Below the pieces are notes generated by a model, which saw only the letters and a list, made by a program, of their open reading frames with translations, was not told the DNA's origin and ran no database searches. Positions 23,201 to 36,265 of a DNA stretch of 64,000 nucleotides are shown piece by piece; position 1 is the stretch's first letter; every line of letters starts with the position of its first letter. A program made the position numbers and the translations under genes. The stretch is from NCBI GenBank assembly GCA_002633005.1, contig NMRA01000075.1, positions 882,028 through 946,027 on the forward strand. Direction: 5' to 3'. Source of the stretch: Phoronis australis. Lineage: Eukaryota > Phoronida > Phoronidae.

Positions 23201-26200
23201 ATCCCAATGTTGCGTCATCCTGTTCACCGATGAGAAGCCACGTAACATGAACTTTTCTCATTGCTTCCCTTTGTAGCATTGGAAAAAGTCTGTGACGCGC
23301 CAAATCGTGTAATCAGGGTCAAAATCAACGAACATGCTACGTTTGCCGGCCTAGCTAGCCCGATCACAAATTCCCACATGTCGAAAGCATCGCTCTTTAT
23401 TTTCGCAGGTGGAAAACTCATGGTATGAATGAGCCATATTTTTAACGCTAAAATTTCTGGATGAAAACTGACAAACGAAGTATGTTTTGCCGCGTCTCAA
23501 GTGACTTCATTTTTGTGTTTGCATTATAATTCACTTTGCATTTATAAAACTTTATTCGAACCAAAACGACAAATGGAAAGCTAACTTTAAACAAGACAGT
23601 GATTAGCGCGGCAGCACTGTGCAACGGTAAGAAAAGTGCCCGACTGGTACACAGCATTGTGGGATCATAAATTCCGCAGAATCGGAGAGGATTCCGGAAA
23701 GTGACTATCCCTCTTGCTGTTCCCGAGCTATTTCGTGACAGGATTTTAGATGTAATTTTTGATTGGTATTGCCAAAGCAGGACAGTCCTTGAGATTCTAA
23801 CAACAAAAGTGGGAAATTGTCACCTTTCCCCCAGACATTCATTGTACAAGTAAGAAATGAACGTCATTGATACTCTCTAAGCCATGAGAATATAGCTGAT
23901 GTGACGTATACAGAGCTTACCTGGCTGTCAAGTCCTAGTAGAATTAGCATGAGGAAGAAGAAGACAGACCATAGTGGCGTTATAGGCATTTCAGCCAGAG
24001 CTTTGGGGTAAGCAATGAAGGCTAACCCAGGGCCTGAAAGGAGGAATCACTCGTGTAACGCACTTTCTTGCCAGTGGATTTGAAGATCTCTTCTGTCATA
24101 GAAGACATGCGTGCGTGTGAGGCCCCAAAATGACATGAAGGGAAATAATGTTTCATGTGAACGAGATACAAAGTCGTGGAACACGTTATTTAAAAACAAC
24201 AAGCTACCAACTTGTTACCACGAGCTTTTATGTCATGTCACTTTGAAATCGGGTATTCTCTGTAAATATATTACTCTTGTGTCTAAGGTCTCTGACCCAA
24301 AGTTTAATAAGAGTCGATTTATTCAGACACATTTGCACGCGCACTCAACACCTCGTTTTCTCTTTTTGATAGGTAAAATTACCATTACATAAGCATAGAG
24401 CCGCTAAAAGACTTAGGTCACATCTCATGATGTAAGTCAAGCGTGTTTACTAGAGCCTCGTGTTACGCCTTGTATTGGCAGTAGAGTTGGAGTTTTCTTC
24501 TGTTATATACAATTCATATAAATATAATATTTGGAGAGACTTGTATTCGCTGAACAGGAGAAAAGCAATCGCTGAGTTGTGAAGGTGACAACTGGAGGTT
24601 TATTAAAATGTTATCGAAGAATTAGAGAGTTCAGGGCATCTACATGTACTCTGGTGTCATTCTGCGCTTCCTGCTCGTTATATTTGCACCGTCGCTTGGT
24701 GTTTGGAAGCGTTCTTGCGAATCAGAATGCAACAGAATCTATAGGTTGTACGGTACACCAGATTTCAAACGAGTGCACTTTTTGACGATCCTTTCGTCTA
24801 ACCTGACTTCGCTACGTCTGCAACACTGACACCCTGTTGATCGGCCATGTACCCCAGCGTTGAAAATATGACGAATCCAGCGAATAGACTAGTACCGCTG
24901 TTAAAGCAGGCAAATATAATGGAGTCCCTGAAAGACAAGAAATTCTAAGTTTTTGTCTTTGGAAAACGTATAATTGTCTATTTTAATGGAAAGGGACTCC
25001 TTGTTCCAAAGTCCCAATGAGAAAGTGTGTGTGGGCATGGAAAGCGGGTGATTGTGTGAAATGGGTAACGCGGTACTAGCGCAGTAGGTGATAAACACAG
25101 AAGTGTACAAAAGAAGTTATCTCTATATGCACAATGTATATTTAGAATGCGCCGTCGAGCTTAAATGGCATTATGATAACGAACAAGGCTTGATACTGTT
25201 ACATCCCTCATTCAAACTCGTTAGTACAATATTGAAACTGTCTGTCATTACCTGTACGAGTTGTGGTGGAACTTGTTGAAACTTCCAAGCGCAGTCAATG
25301 ATCCTAAACTGATGGAATAGGAGAAAAAAATCTGCGTGCCGGCATCAACCCAAACCTAGGAAACAAATTGCGAGACAATTTTGCGATCTACTCTGTTTCC
25401 ATCAAGACCATCACTTACTTGTTGTCGACGTTTATATACGATCGTTTACTCTCGAGTAATGTCCTTGAAAAGACAACTGTAAATAAGTGGAGACCTCTTC
25501 TTGAATAAAGAGAGGCCATTCGAAAAGCAAGAAGATAGTTACAATGGGCTTTCAGGTATCTACCTGGTGACAACATAGCTTCCAGTATTTGAAAAAAAGA
25601 AATTTCGAGACAGTAAGATCGGCTAAACTGCAAGCGGCAAATGTCTGCCGCAGCACCCAAAAACACTTCGAATGGCGCCTTCGTATTCGTGCCAGTGAAA
25701 TCTTGATGGACCGGTAAATGGGGATTACTCGCGCGAAAACGCGCAGAAAATATTGATAACATGTTATTTTTTTCATGTTTGTAAAAAAGCAGCATATTTC
25801 GACGGTGTGGCCGGACTTAAGACAAAACTTCAAAAAGAGGGCCGGTTCCATTAAGAGTAGGCAAGTAAGCAACTGATGGGAACAGATACCAGTGGTCTCT
25901 AGAAGACGAAAAGGCTATTTTACGACATTTGTTTCAAACGCATCACGTCTAATCGAATGTGCTGTTAAAAGGAGGGTTTAATAAGGTTAACAATTTCCAG
26001 CCAGGTGGCAATTAGAGCCCCCAGTTTTACATGGACAGCCCTAAAGCCTTCTCGAATTCTCCAATTTATTCCATTGTCTGGGAACTCTCCGAGATACTAT
26101 CATGGAAGCCCTTTTCACCAAGGTCCTCTTAAACAAAATTTTTACACGCTCACCCATGACCCGTTCATGAAAAAAAGAAAATTTCCATTTGATAAATTTC

Positions 26201-29200
26201 AGACTGCATTTCAGTCATTCGTCCAGTCTCATCGAAGTTTATTTCCAAAACGCGCGATAAATTTGCCACGTGGTCTTCTACGTTACAACATAAGATACAT
26301 TTCAAAAACTATTTATTTTTACTGCACTTCAGTGTCTTTTTGTTTTAATTGATTATCATTACAAGATGGTTCGATTAATACCGGAGTAACTAAAACTTAT
26401 TTTTGTGAGTAGAGATTCGCTGCAGCATTGTATTTTGATCATTCTGTACAATTTTTAAATTATTCTCAATTATCTGACGTGTCCTTGAAGGTCAAGTCAG
26501 GCCGCACGTCATCTATAACCATTCGCTTGCATTCTCGCATAGGCAAGCATTTAATGCTTACCTACAGGTTGTAGTCTTGACTATTTTAGCATCAAGCACA
26601 TGTACATGTACAAGCTAGTCTGACGCTTTTTGGCGGTTGTGCACCAATATGCCGGTTTTTAGATGCGTGTAAACGATACACGCAGCAAAATTTTAAATTT
26701 TCCCAGGCACCCCGAAAATAAAAACCCAGTAGTGATGCTAAGAAAAGCTTAAGTTGTAAATGAACCGAGTAGTTTCACAAGTGATCTTACAAACTCACCT
26801 TCTCAAAACAAAGTCGTGAACTTGTAAAACTGGAGATTTCCGTCAGTTCAAACATAAAAACCTTACACATGTTCATTATTCAAATAAGTGTAACATCAAA
26901 GAGACCTGTTTATCGAGTAACTTTTGGAAATCTGGATTCAGGTAAAAGATGATACCATCAGCAGCTCCTGGTAGTGTGACCCCTCGAACAAGAAGAATTG
27001 TCATGAATATGTAGGGGGAGGTTGCGGTCACATACATCACCTGAAATAATAGCAACAAAACATGATAACAAGATGATCTCGTCAAGGACTAGAAATTCTT
27101 ATTATCATAAATGAACAGCGGCATATTACATTTTTGCTGCCGCCGCATCATCGCCGCAGCTGCTACCACCACTGCGGCCGAAAACTTGGGATATCTAAAT
27201 ATGAAACTAGCGATATTTGGCTTTCCATCCTACCCACCGCTTTACGAACAACAGTGGAACAACAGTGATTTTGTCATTTTGATAGTCACGGTTATACTGA
27301 CAAACTTTAATTATGAAAGTAGGGTTCAGCTTCAGCCTACCTTGCCTGAAGATTTGATGCCCTTACATATGCACGCGTAGACCACGATCCAGGAGAAGAG
27401 CAAGGTGAGCGCCAAGTCCCACTTTATGGGACCAACGTCATCAATTCCGTCAACTTGGTCAATGCCGAGAACTTTGTTTCTAAGAAAATAAATGACAATA
27501 CTGATCGTGAGATGTGGTGGTGATGATGGTTCAGTGGTGGTGGCGGCAGTGGATGTGGTGTTTTTGGCAGTGATGGTGGTTGCTGTGATGATGATGTTGG
27601 TTATTATAGTTATGATGGCGTTGGAGATTGTTGTAATAATGATTATGGTCTGCTGGTGGTGGCGGTGGTAGTGATGGCGGCAGCGGGGGTGGTTGCAGCA
27701 CTGTGGTGTTGATGGCGGTAGCGGCAATTTTGGTGCTCATGATAGTAATGATGACTGTGGTAAGTGTGATTGTTTTTAGTGGAGGTGGTTTTGGTTCTTG
27801 TAGTGTTAATCATTGTCAGTGACAATGTGGTGAATTGTATAAACCACCAATACATTCATTTATAGGATTACCCAAGCGCGGATCCAGGATTTTGAGTTAG
27901 GGGAGCCAGGGCACGGGAATAGCCAGAATTTCGACAGATGCGCGCGCCCATCCTAAAATGTGGGGGCGCAGAGGCCTCGAAGAATGTTTGGGGTTGCGGG
28001 CCTGTTGACTAAAAAAAACGGCAAACGGGGGTTTTTCAGTTTGTTCAGGGCCTATGCGTTAATTATTCACCCCCCGACGAGCCCCTGCTTGCGCGCACCC
28101 GAACTCCCAAATGGTATCTGATAGAATTTTAGGGAGGCCATGGCCCCCTTGGCCCCTCCCCCCTAAATCCGCCAGTGTTACCGTACCAAGATTTTGTGGT
28201 AAAACAGCACGTTTAGCCATACCAACCGTTGTCGGAACATGATATGATAGTAAGTACTGAACATCCACAGTAAAGAGCGGGTTTACATGAAAAAAAACTG
28301 ATTTGGGTTCATTTTGGTCATAAATTTTAGAGTAGTTCTAAATGTTCACCCTTATTCCCACAAACTAAAGAATTGTTTACTTACCTAGTTGTGAACTTAA
28401 GTACCACAAACTTCAAGTATTTTGGCAGCTGTTTTTATCAAATGTTTATGGCTTTCCAATTCTATAAATGATACGCATGCGTGGTGAAGACATTGGGGAT
28501 GATGATGATGATGATGATAGTGGTAATACTGATGGTGATGACGATGACGGTGGTGGTGGTGATGATGGTGTTGGTGATGATGATGGTGATGATGATCATG
28601 ATGGTCGTGATGACGGTTGTGATGATGATGATGTTGATGGTGGTGATGATAATGGTGATGATGATGATGAGGGGGGTGATTAAGATGATGATGATGGTGA
28701 TTATGATGCAGGTGGTGATGATGAGGGTGGTGATGACGATGGTGGCGATGATGATGATGATGATGGTGGTGATGATGATGAAGGTGGTGATGATAATGAT
28801 GATGATGACGAGGGTGGAGATGATGGTGGTTGTGGTTATAATGATAGTGGTGATGGCAGTAGAGGTGGTGGCGCCGATTGTGGCGGCGGCCGTTTTCATT
28901 GCATTGGTGGTAATGACGGTGGTACAGGTGATGCTGCTGGTGGTGATGATGTCAGTGGAAATGTTTTGTAGTCATGGTGGTGGCGGTGGTGGTGGTGATG
29001 GTAATTGTTATAGTAATGTTTATTTTGGTGGTGGTTATGGAGGTGACGGTTGTGACGATGATAGTGGAGGCGGCGGTTATTATGGCTGAGTCCCTCGCTA
29101 TATTTTTGTGCACATCTGAATTCTTAACAACACGCAATAAACACATATCCAGCCAGGATCAAGTAAAACAATCGTGAGCGATAGAGTTTACAAAATTCTA

Positions 29201-32200
29201 CCAACGTACTCCCAGAATTCTGTGACAGCGTCTATGGGTTTCAATGGCACATGGTCTGTTCCGTTCCAGTAGGTAACATTGGTGCCATTAGCGCGGAAGT
29301 TGATGGAACATCTGGGTGTATTCCACCAATTGTCGCAAGAGTTCCATGGCACTTTGTCCGTGAATGACGAAAAGAAGTAGTAGAAAGCCCAGGCGATGAT
29401 GACGTTATAGTAACAAGCGAGGAAGAATACAATGATGGTAGTCGCAATACCAATGCCTGTAGATGCAGAACTTGTTTAAATCATATGCATCATTGTTGCC
29501 ATAGTCACGATTACCATGACAATAGCCACCGTCGTCATAATCGTCATCATCATCAGCTTATTCTAATTAAAGCTGATTCATTGGCTTAGAAAGAGTTGAC
29601 AATACGTTAGTAATTACAACCCGAATACAAAACTGGCTTGTGACGACTATCGTTACAGACACAAGCAAACCATAAACGAATACCAGTTTAATTCTATTGT
29701 CATCATGAACTGCATGTACCATTGGATTACTGGAGACTTTGAAACAAACTACTGTTTAGTAGAATGTTTCAAAACTCATCATTTCGCTCTGTGACCTACG
29801 TCTAAATTGGCAAGTGAGTATGGATCTTATTGCTACAAGCATTTACTACTGAAGCCGCTTATTTTGAACCACATGTGTACTTTGCGACAGGGCGGATAAG
29901 TGTTCACTAATTTTGGGATGAACTAACTAAAAACAGATTATAGCGCATTTTATAAAAGATAACACATTAACTAAGATTTAGTTTTAGGATCTCACCTTGG
30001 AATATGGGACAGATTCTCCAAGCTGCTATTCCGCCCTCGGACATAAAGTGACCAACGGCTACCTCAAGAAAGAACAAAGGCACTCCTCCGACGATCACAA
30101 ACAGTATATATGGAAAAAGAAATGCTCCTGAAAGAATTGTACGTATAGCTGGATATTATCGAAATAATTTGTCAGTCAACTTGAATTCGAGGAGGGTCGC
30201 TGGGGCTTAACAACTTGAGCATACATTGAAAGTTTCCATGAAGTGTCCACCTTAGTAGTACGGTAGCTTTCCAAGTACAACCTCATGTTGCCATAGGCAA
30301 CCTCCATCAACCCTAAAGTGGAACTTAACTTGTCAAACGCAAACTCAAGTTCCAGGATTTACCGGTACTTTCTATATTTTGCAACAAACTTTTAAGCTTT
30401 CCTCACATATTTAGCCACCGAAATATAACTGTTTACAGTCTCTTGTTTAGATAGGGTCACAGGTGTCAGACTGTAATCAACTAACTATATTAGACCTATG
30501 TGATGTAATCAGAATCGGCAAATCGCATACACAGCTATTACAGGCCAATCATTTGATAGCAGACCACAAACACCTCGTGCCCATCAACTCCAAAGTGCAT
30601 GTATCAAATGCACCAAGACGTCTTCAGAATATCCTTCTTCCTGGTTACAGATGACACTTCTCTGGTGTTGATCAAGTACAACCCCATTTCAAGTGCAGCA
30701 GAGTGACCTCGGGGCGTCCTTCTTTGCGGTTACAGGTCAAAGGGCCCCGTGAGGATCAAGTGTCCTAAGACGACTTTCGGCCATTCTTCAACATCATTAC
30801 AGATTACAAGCAACTTGATGCTGTCAAGTCCAAGCCCCTATCAAGAGCACTAAGACGACTTCAGACCGTCCTTCTACGTTATTACGTGTTACAATCCCTT
30901 GGTGGTGATCATGTCTGCACCGTTATCAAGTTCACTAAGACAAGTTCAGGTCCACGTTGTACGTGATTACAGATGACAAGACTCTTGTGGCGATCAGTTA
31001 GGCTACAAGCGCTTGTCGTATGCACCTAGACGATTTCAGGGCGTCCTTCTTCGTGGTTACAGGCCAAATGCTCCCGGGGAAGATCAAGTCAACGCCCTTA
31101 TCAAGTGTACCAAGACAACCTCGGACAGTTCTTCTATGTCATTACAAATCAGTAGTCTCTCCGGGCTATCAAGTCCAAACTCCTGTCAAGTGCACCAATA
31201 CTATTCCAAGATTTGATTCCACGAATACAAAGAGTGAAATTTTCTACCCACCCACAGACCAAAAGCGGTGACGTACCAAAAAACGAATCACTGAATTGCT
31301 TGTTGTAATCTTATTAGTTTGCCAGAAGTAACTTTTTGGAAACTACAAGGAAGTTAAAAGGACAAACACCAGGCCAACAGTTGGATACTGTATAAGTTAA
31401 ACATATACGATCCATTTCGCGAAGGACGTTTCACGCACACGAGATGGTATTTGTAAAGTTCATCTCGTTTACAAGTGTTTAAACGCCTTCATGTCCCATT
31501 TTTGTGAACGCTTCTTAACAGAAATGTGCAAACACTTATGAATGTCACCTCAACAGGAATATGTAGGCACTAACGAGTGTTTCCCGAACAGGCCCAAGGT
31601 CCTTTAGATCACTTGTCTCTCGCCCACGGTCCTTCACATCACCTGCCTATCGTTCATGGTCTCTTATCACCTGTCTCTCCCCCATGGTCCTTAACATCCC
31701 CTGCCTCTAGCCCACGATCCCCTAAATCACCTGTCTTCTGACCACGATCCCTCGCATCACCTGTTTCTCGCAAACAGTACTTTATATTACCTTTCTCGCC
31801 ATCAAGATCCTTGATATCACTTGTCTCTCGCCCACGGTCCTTCGCATCACCTCTCTCTTGTCCACGGTCCTTTATATAACCTGCCTCTCGCCCACGGTTC
31901 TTTACAACACCCTTCCTACGCCCACGGCTCTTTACATCATTTGTCTCTTGCCCACGGTCAGTGACATCACTTGTCTCTCGCCTACTCTATTTTACACTCC
32001 CTGTCTTTTGCCCACAATCTCTTTACATCCCGTTTCACTTGCCCACAGTCCTCTAAATCACTTGCCCCTTGCTCATGGTCTATTACATATTCTGTTTCAC
32101 ACCCACGATCATTTACATTCCATGTCTCTCGCTCACGGTCTTTCACGTCACCTGTCTCTCTCGCAGGGTCCTTTGCATCACCTCTCTTTCGTCGTTGCTC

Positions 32201-34763
32201 ATTCCGTGGTCTGTCTCTCATCCACGATCATTGACGTCACCTGTCTCTCGCCTACACTGTTTCGAGTTGCAGCAGTTTCACATAGTTTTGCTGTTAGTAT
32301 TGTGGTCTTTCTCCTAAAATCTGCGCGCCATCATTTCTCGTTTATCCATTATCTTGTCTAACACGCGAAAAGCGTTGTCACGCTGAATAAGAATAGATGA
32401 GCAAATTAAGGATTTGAATTCCTGGTTAGTATAAATTAAACTAAACTCTGTTCAAAATTGCCGACTACTAGTGAGCCCCCAAGACGGTGTACGTCTTAGT
32501 AAGTTCACCATTCACAGAGTGTATTCTGACAACTCGCGTGGTGAAAATGTGACATTAATTTTGAACACCTAACAGCTTTTGGGTTAAAGCGGCAAAGAGA
32601 CCGCGATCCTTTAAAGATACTAAGTTTCAGTTGAGACCAAGTACCGCTTCAAAATTTGTATCAACTAAATCTTTATTCAGATGAGGAGTGGTTTTGGTTT
32701 TGTGAATACTTGTTACTTTGTTGTTTCTCGAGCTCATATTCATTGACACGCCGTGGTAAGTAGGGCCAAACTCGTAGAGCCGTCTTGTCCCAAACAATGC
32801 TGCTCTAACGGTTCTCTTCCACTCTAGATTTAACAACTGTGTTGACTGAGGAATAATTTGAGACCAATTTCAAAACGGTGAGAGAGTTAAATCAATTTAT
32901 GCGACAGGATAGTTTATTGCGCTTTAACTTACAGAATTTTTAAAATTTCTTCAAGTAAAGACAATTGCTAAAATGGTGCTTAACCTTAATGCCGTATATT
33001 TGTAACACGTTTCACAAAATTCAAAGTAAGAGCTTCAATTATTCATCATTCAACCACTACTGAAAAGTTGTTCTTTGTAGTGATACCGTATTTTGTAGAA
33101 ATATTTTTATCGTGATGACATTTATAAAATTAAATGAATGGGCTTACAAAATTTTTGATGTATGGATAACATTAATAAGATGTAACAATGCATTTTGGCT
33201 GAAAAGTTAGCTGAGAGGGAAATTTTAAATTGTGAAACCGTCGTTCATCACCGGCAGCAAGGTGCGTACGAAGCCGTTGGAAGTATGACCTTGAAAACTG
33301 ATACGTGGAACATTTTAACTCTCTTTCAGCCTAATACCGCAAAGTAGTTATCTTTTATTTTATTTGATTTTATTGGGGTTCTTCTAGCGCACTTTGATGG
33401 TACTGAAAAATTTAATTGCCATTGACCTTTATTACAGACAGACACAGTTATGCGTGCTGATGACAGAACGGAATTATATGAGAAAGTCGTTTGTATGAAT
33501 TTGGTTGTGTTTTCGGATGTCAGCTAGCTGGGCTCCGCAATTGAAAATGCCCGTAAGTTAGTAAGATAATATCTTACATTATAACACTCAGTTGAAACAA
33601 ACTATCCAAATTTGGTTAACTTTGGAACATCTTATCTCGGAAATGGCTAGTCGAATACACATTAAACTTTCTATACTATGATTTTTGCACTGTCCTCTCA
33701 CACTCTGTTAGAAATCGCTTTTATAATGCTTCATTTTTCATGAGGGTATATAAAAAGTGTAGTTTCAAAATTTTCATAAAAAACTGAACTTGCATAAAAC
33801 GAAAACGAAGTGATATTTTAGAAACCATGACATGGGAATAGCTTTTACAGAACTTGCTACACCAAGACAAGGCTAAGCGAGGTGTTTTATCCCGCGCGTG
33901 GTCTCTTGGGACATCAAGCGAATTCTGGCCACAGTAAGGTACCTCTCACCCAAGTAACAAGTCAAGTCTATTCATAGAGACACCTCCCAGTTCACTGGGC
34001 GTGAAAATCTGTGTTAGAAAATAGTGCGCCTGTAATTATTTCCATTAGATTGGGTCTATTGCATTGGAAACACAAAGGTTATGGTAATGGCGCTGTCTGC
34101 ATGTGGTACAGCTGTGTGGCATGTAATTTTCAAACGCAACTGGTAAGTCATTACTGTAACAGCGTTTTTGAGATTATTTATACATTTGTATCGATAAATT
34201 TTGACTGTGTAATTGATTTGGTTGTTCAGCTGTCAATGTATGTACGTTTCTTTGCTAAACTTTTCTAAACTATAGGGTCATTTGACCGAATTGTTAACAT
34301 TTTGTTAAAAAGTCACAAATCAAATTCTACATGTTTCTTTTATTTTCATAACATATAAACTTTTTCGAGCTAGAATTTATAGTTTTTAGAAATTTGACTA
34401 AATATACCGTCTCCCATAACCTTAAATGACTCGGTAAGCTCTTGATTATGTGTTCATCGGATATGTTTACACGTATGAAAACTGAAAGCAACCACTACCC
34501 GCATACCCGTTAGAACATTGTAAGCTTGACGTCATGGTTGAGTATGTAATGAAGTACTCACCTCCTCCGTTCTTGTAACACAAGTAAGGAAATCGCCACA
34601 CATTTCCTAACCCCACTGAGAATCCAATGCAGGCAAGTACAAAATCTATAGGACGCGTCCACGACTCCCTCCCTTTTCGATCAATTTCGTTGCTTCCCGC
34701 TTTCTCCAAATCTAACTCAACTTCGACTTGTTTTGGTTCGCCTTCTTCGTCTTTTTGCAACAT
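20083..34763 (-). CDS. SLC6 sodium/chloride-dependent transporter copy A, 3'-incomplete
   Basis: Exons, minus strand: 34562-34763, 29996-30127, 29210-29456, 27341-27479, 26906-27040, 25252-25355, 24803-24927, 23921-24033, 22127-22261, 20629-20829, 20083-20246 (cut by N at 20082). About 565 residues are visible. SLC6 carriers move small solutes with Na+ and Cl- across the plasma membrane. TM1 reads [15 protein letters not shown]: Gly replaces the Asp of monoamine carriers, so this is the GABA/taurine/creatine class; CYKNGGG and EFWENKVL favour a creatine-transporter-like (SLC6A8) relation. Na+ and Cl- site residues are present: Asn of GNVW in TM1, QIFFS in TM6, NSGTS in TM7, LGLDSQ in TM8. EL2 has the Cys pair and three N-glycosylation sequons. 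The start is the ATG at 34763. The substrate is not proven. The C-terminal exon is not seen. Confidence 0.9.
20629..20829 (-). CDS. SLC6-A exon 10 (TM10)
   Basis: 67 codons, phase 0/0. It starts [16 protein letters not shown] and ends SPIFCI at GTAAGT. Confidence 0.92.
22127..22261 (-). CDS. SLC6-A exon 9 (TM8 end, TM9)
   Basis: 45 codons, phase 0/0. It reads [20 protein letters not shown] and ends SMVTH. The Ser in FVSVEG is Gly in copy B; TM9 is the most diverged segment between copies ([10 protein letters not shown] versus [10 protein letters not shown]). Confidence 0.92.
23921..24033 (-). CDS. SLC6-A exon 8 (EL4, TM8)
   Basis: 113 nt, phase 1 to 0. It reads [20 protein letters not shown] and ends ILLGLDSQ, the Na2-site motif. 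The donor is single here, unlike copy B. Confidence 0.92.
24803..24927 (-). CDS. SLC6-A exon 7 (TM7)
   Basis: 125 nt, phase 2 to 1. It reads [18 protein letters not shown] with the chloride-site Asn and Ser, then [18 protein letters not shown]. Confidence 0.92.
25252..25355 (-). CDS. SLC6-A exon 6 (TM6)
   Basis: 104 nt, phase 0 to 2. It reads [20 protein letters not shown], then [10 protein letters not shown]. Confidence 0.92.
26906..27040 (-). CDS. SLC6-A exon 5 (TM5, EL3)
   Basis: 45 codons, phase 0/0. It reads [20 protein letters not shown], then [17 protein letters not shown]. The donor is GTCTCT, weaker than the GTACAA of copy B. Confidence 0.92.
27341..27479 (-). CDS. SLC6-A exon 4 (TM4)
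   Basis: 139 nt, phase 2 to 0. It completes EFWENKVLG, then [20 protein letters not shown] and GIKSSGK. Confidence 0.92.
27490..27850. repeat. GGT/GAT-rich simple repeat in SLC6-A intron 3
   Basis: Imperfect GGTGGC and GATGATG trinucleotide runs produce spurious His/Pro/Thr-rich frames on the minus strand. It starts a few bases upstream of exon 4. Confidence 0.8.
27878..28177 (+). repeat. Interspersed repeat (GGATCCAGGATTTTGAGTTA family), copy 1
   Basis: It begins GGATCCAGGATTTTGAGTTA and ends CCCCTAAATCCGCCAGTG. Internal blocks AGAATTTTAGGGAGG and CATGGCCCCCTTGGCC are shared with 60170-60320. The ends are loosely inverted (GGCGGAT and ATCCGCC). Confidence 0.7.
28480..29085. repeat. GAT/GGT trinucleotide tract in SLC6-A intron 3
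   Basis: Long runs of GATGATGATG with GGTGGT give frames of Asp/Gly, Met/Val or Ile/Thr repeats in all readings. A similar tract lies in the same intron of copy B (51690-52230). Confidence 0.9.
29210..29456 (-). CDS. SLC6-A exon 3 (TM3, EL2)
   Basis: 247 nt, phase 1 to 2. It reads [20 protein letters not shown] in TM3, then [11 protein letters not shown], the EL2 disulphide pair, and the [11 protein letters not shown] sequons. The donor is GTACGT after GGGA, supported by the phase of exon 4. Confidence 0.92.
29996..30127 (-). CDS. SLC6-A exon 2 (TM2)
   Basis: 132 nt, phase 1/1. It reads [20 protein letters not shown], then [20 protein letters not shown]. Confidence 0.92.
30545..31215. repeat. 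Roughly 90-bp minisatellite in SLC6-A intron 1
   Basis: About seven diverged units share ATCAAGT.CACCAAGACGAC, GTCCTTCTTC and GGTTACAG. They are absent from the homologous intron of copy B. Confidence 0.75.
31590..32260. repeat. 30-bp minisatellite in SLC6-A intron 1, about 22 units
   Basis: The unit resembles CACCTGTCTCTCGCCCACGG followed by TCCTTTACAT. Because the unit is a multiple of three it yields long but meaningless frames on the plus strand. It is absent from copy B. Confidence 0.9.
34562..34763 (-). CDS. SLC6-A exon 1 (N-terminus, TM1)
   Basis: 202 nt ending in phase 1. The acidic N-terminus starts [18 protein letters not shown]1 includes [20 protein letters not shown]. The donor is GGAG/GTGAGT. 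Confidence 0.9.
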
Positions 34764-34797
34764 TTTACCCACAATTCAAAGATCAGCCACGCTCAAA

Positions 34798-35010
34798 AGA
34801 TATAAGCTTTACTAAAGCTCTTCACGTGCCTGTAGAAACTTTGGGCATAAACGAATAACAGTGACGCACACCTCGACAGTGTGCTGACAAATCTTACGGC
34901 AAATATTTGACTTGATTTAATAACAGGCAATTCACTTTACCTGCTGCTCTAGACTCCATAAACGTATGGAACAGATTAGACTGTAACCTATCTGTCTGTC
35001 GTGAAAGTTG
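34798..35010 (-). promoter_or_regulatory. Conserved upstream block of SLC6-A
   Basis: It is similar to 58262-58470 upstream of copy B, including CACGTG (34823-34828) and GGCAAATATTTGACTTG (34898-34914). It probably spans the 5' UTR and promoter. No transcription start can be fixed. Confidence 0.4.
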
Positions 35011-35539
35011 ACCTGTTTTTCCGGAAGTCAGGTAGGCCTACAAAAAGAAAGGGTTGAAAACTATACCCGAGCGCGCCTTTACGACACGCCCCAAAAACTC
35101 TTACTAACAACAAAAACTCTTACCACCTACAAAAACTTTACAAGACGGAAATGAGACACGTGTGATGACTGAAGTGACGATCCATGCTTTTGGTCGATTG
35201 TTATTGTCATTTTAAAATAGTTTGAAGTCCTATTATGGAAATGTTGTTGAAGACATTGATGTTTGTGAGCAGTACAAACACATGCAGAGTGTGTGACGTT
35301 GTATTGGTCATTTACGTTCTTATCAAAAGTTTAATGTGTACTTATGTTGTCATTGAGGCCCAGTGGTCTGCTTTGTCCGGTGGACCATAATGCCGGCCCT
35401 ACCTATGATGATTTTTTTCCCGTAAGTCATTATTACACTCCAACGCACAGTAGTGGAAATTTGCATGCATTGTGATAGCAGGAAAGTTACTTTAATACCT
35501 TCCCTGCTATCATAAACAGCATTTTAAAAATCATTTGGT

Positions 35540-36000
35540 TCTCGATTCTTGTTCCACGACATATTTTACGGTCATGAAATTGGCTGTAATGTATGTTTAC
35601 ATTTTTAGTTTATTTTTTTCAAAATAACACTAAAGTCACAAACGAAAATGTAACATCAGCCTTTGTTAACATGGAAACTAGAACCGGGTTGTCGAAAACC
35701 GATCACGTGATCGACAGTAGGTGGAGTTAAATCAAAGATGCTTAAATGTAAGTCAACCGGTCACCTTCGAGTGAGTCACGGACAACGTCGTGCTTATCAC
35801 GGAATCAATTGGGAGAAACTACGTAGAAATGTTGAACGAGAGTTGTGCGACAAAGTGACAGAATTTAAGTAGAAGTTGCAACAAATCACTTGCAGGTGGT
35901 CTGCCGTTTCGGGACCAAGTTTGAGTTCTACAGGAGCAGATATCTAGTCTTGCATGCTGCTGGCTTATACGCGAGCTTCCTTTTGCATTCTGGCATACTT
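35540..36000. repeat. Diverged repeat shared with 16500-16960
   Basis: Partner of the copy at 16500. It lies about 500 bp downstream of the SLC6-B stop codon, between the two transporter genes. Confidence 0.6.
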
Positions 36001-36259
36001 TCCTAAACAATCTGACATTTACGCGGCACACACAATAATAAAAATATTCAGAACTTTGAAAGGAGTCTATAAACGCTGAGCCAAGTTGAACACTAGATGG
36101 TGTGTGGGTTGACAAACACTAGGATTTTGCATTGTGGGAAAACGTTGGCGGGAGAGTTGTTTAACAGGTTGCACGTAAGCAAAACGTGCGTGTTGGTGAC
36201 AGCATTTCCAAAAGCGGCATTTTTCACAAGAAAACAACAATCACTTGTATGAAATTCCA

Positions 36260-36265
36260 TTTATT
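36260..36265 (-). terminator. Candidate poly(A) signal of SLC6-B
   Basis: AATAAA on the minus strand, about 270 nt after the stop codon at 36532. Confidence 0.45.

Noticed and set aside
28481-29089. Long frames of Met/Val, Asp/Gly or Ile/Thr repeats
   Set aside because: They come from a GAT/GGT trinucleotide tract that is open in all frames; there is no start context or family match. The same applies to 51693-52347 and 27332-27855.
31858-32361. Plus-strand 167-codon frame
   Set aside because: It is translated minisatellite: the 30-bp unit stays in frame by length. No domain.
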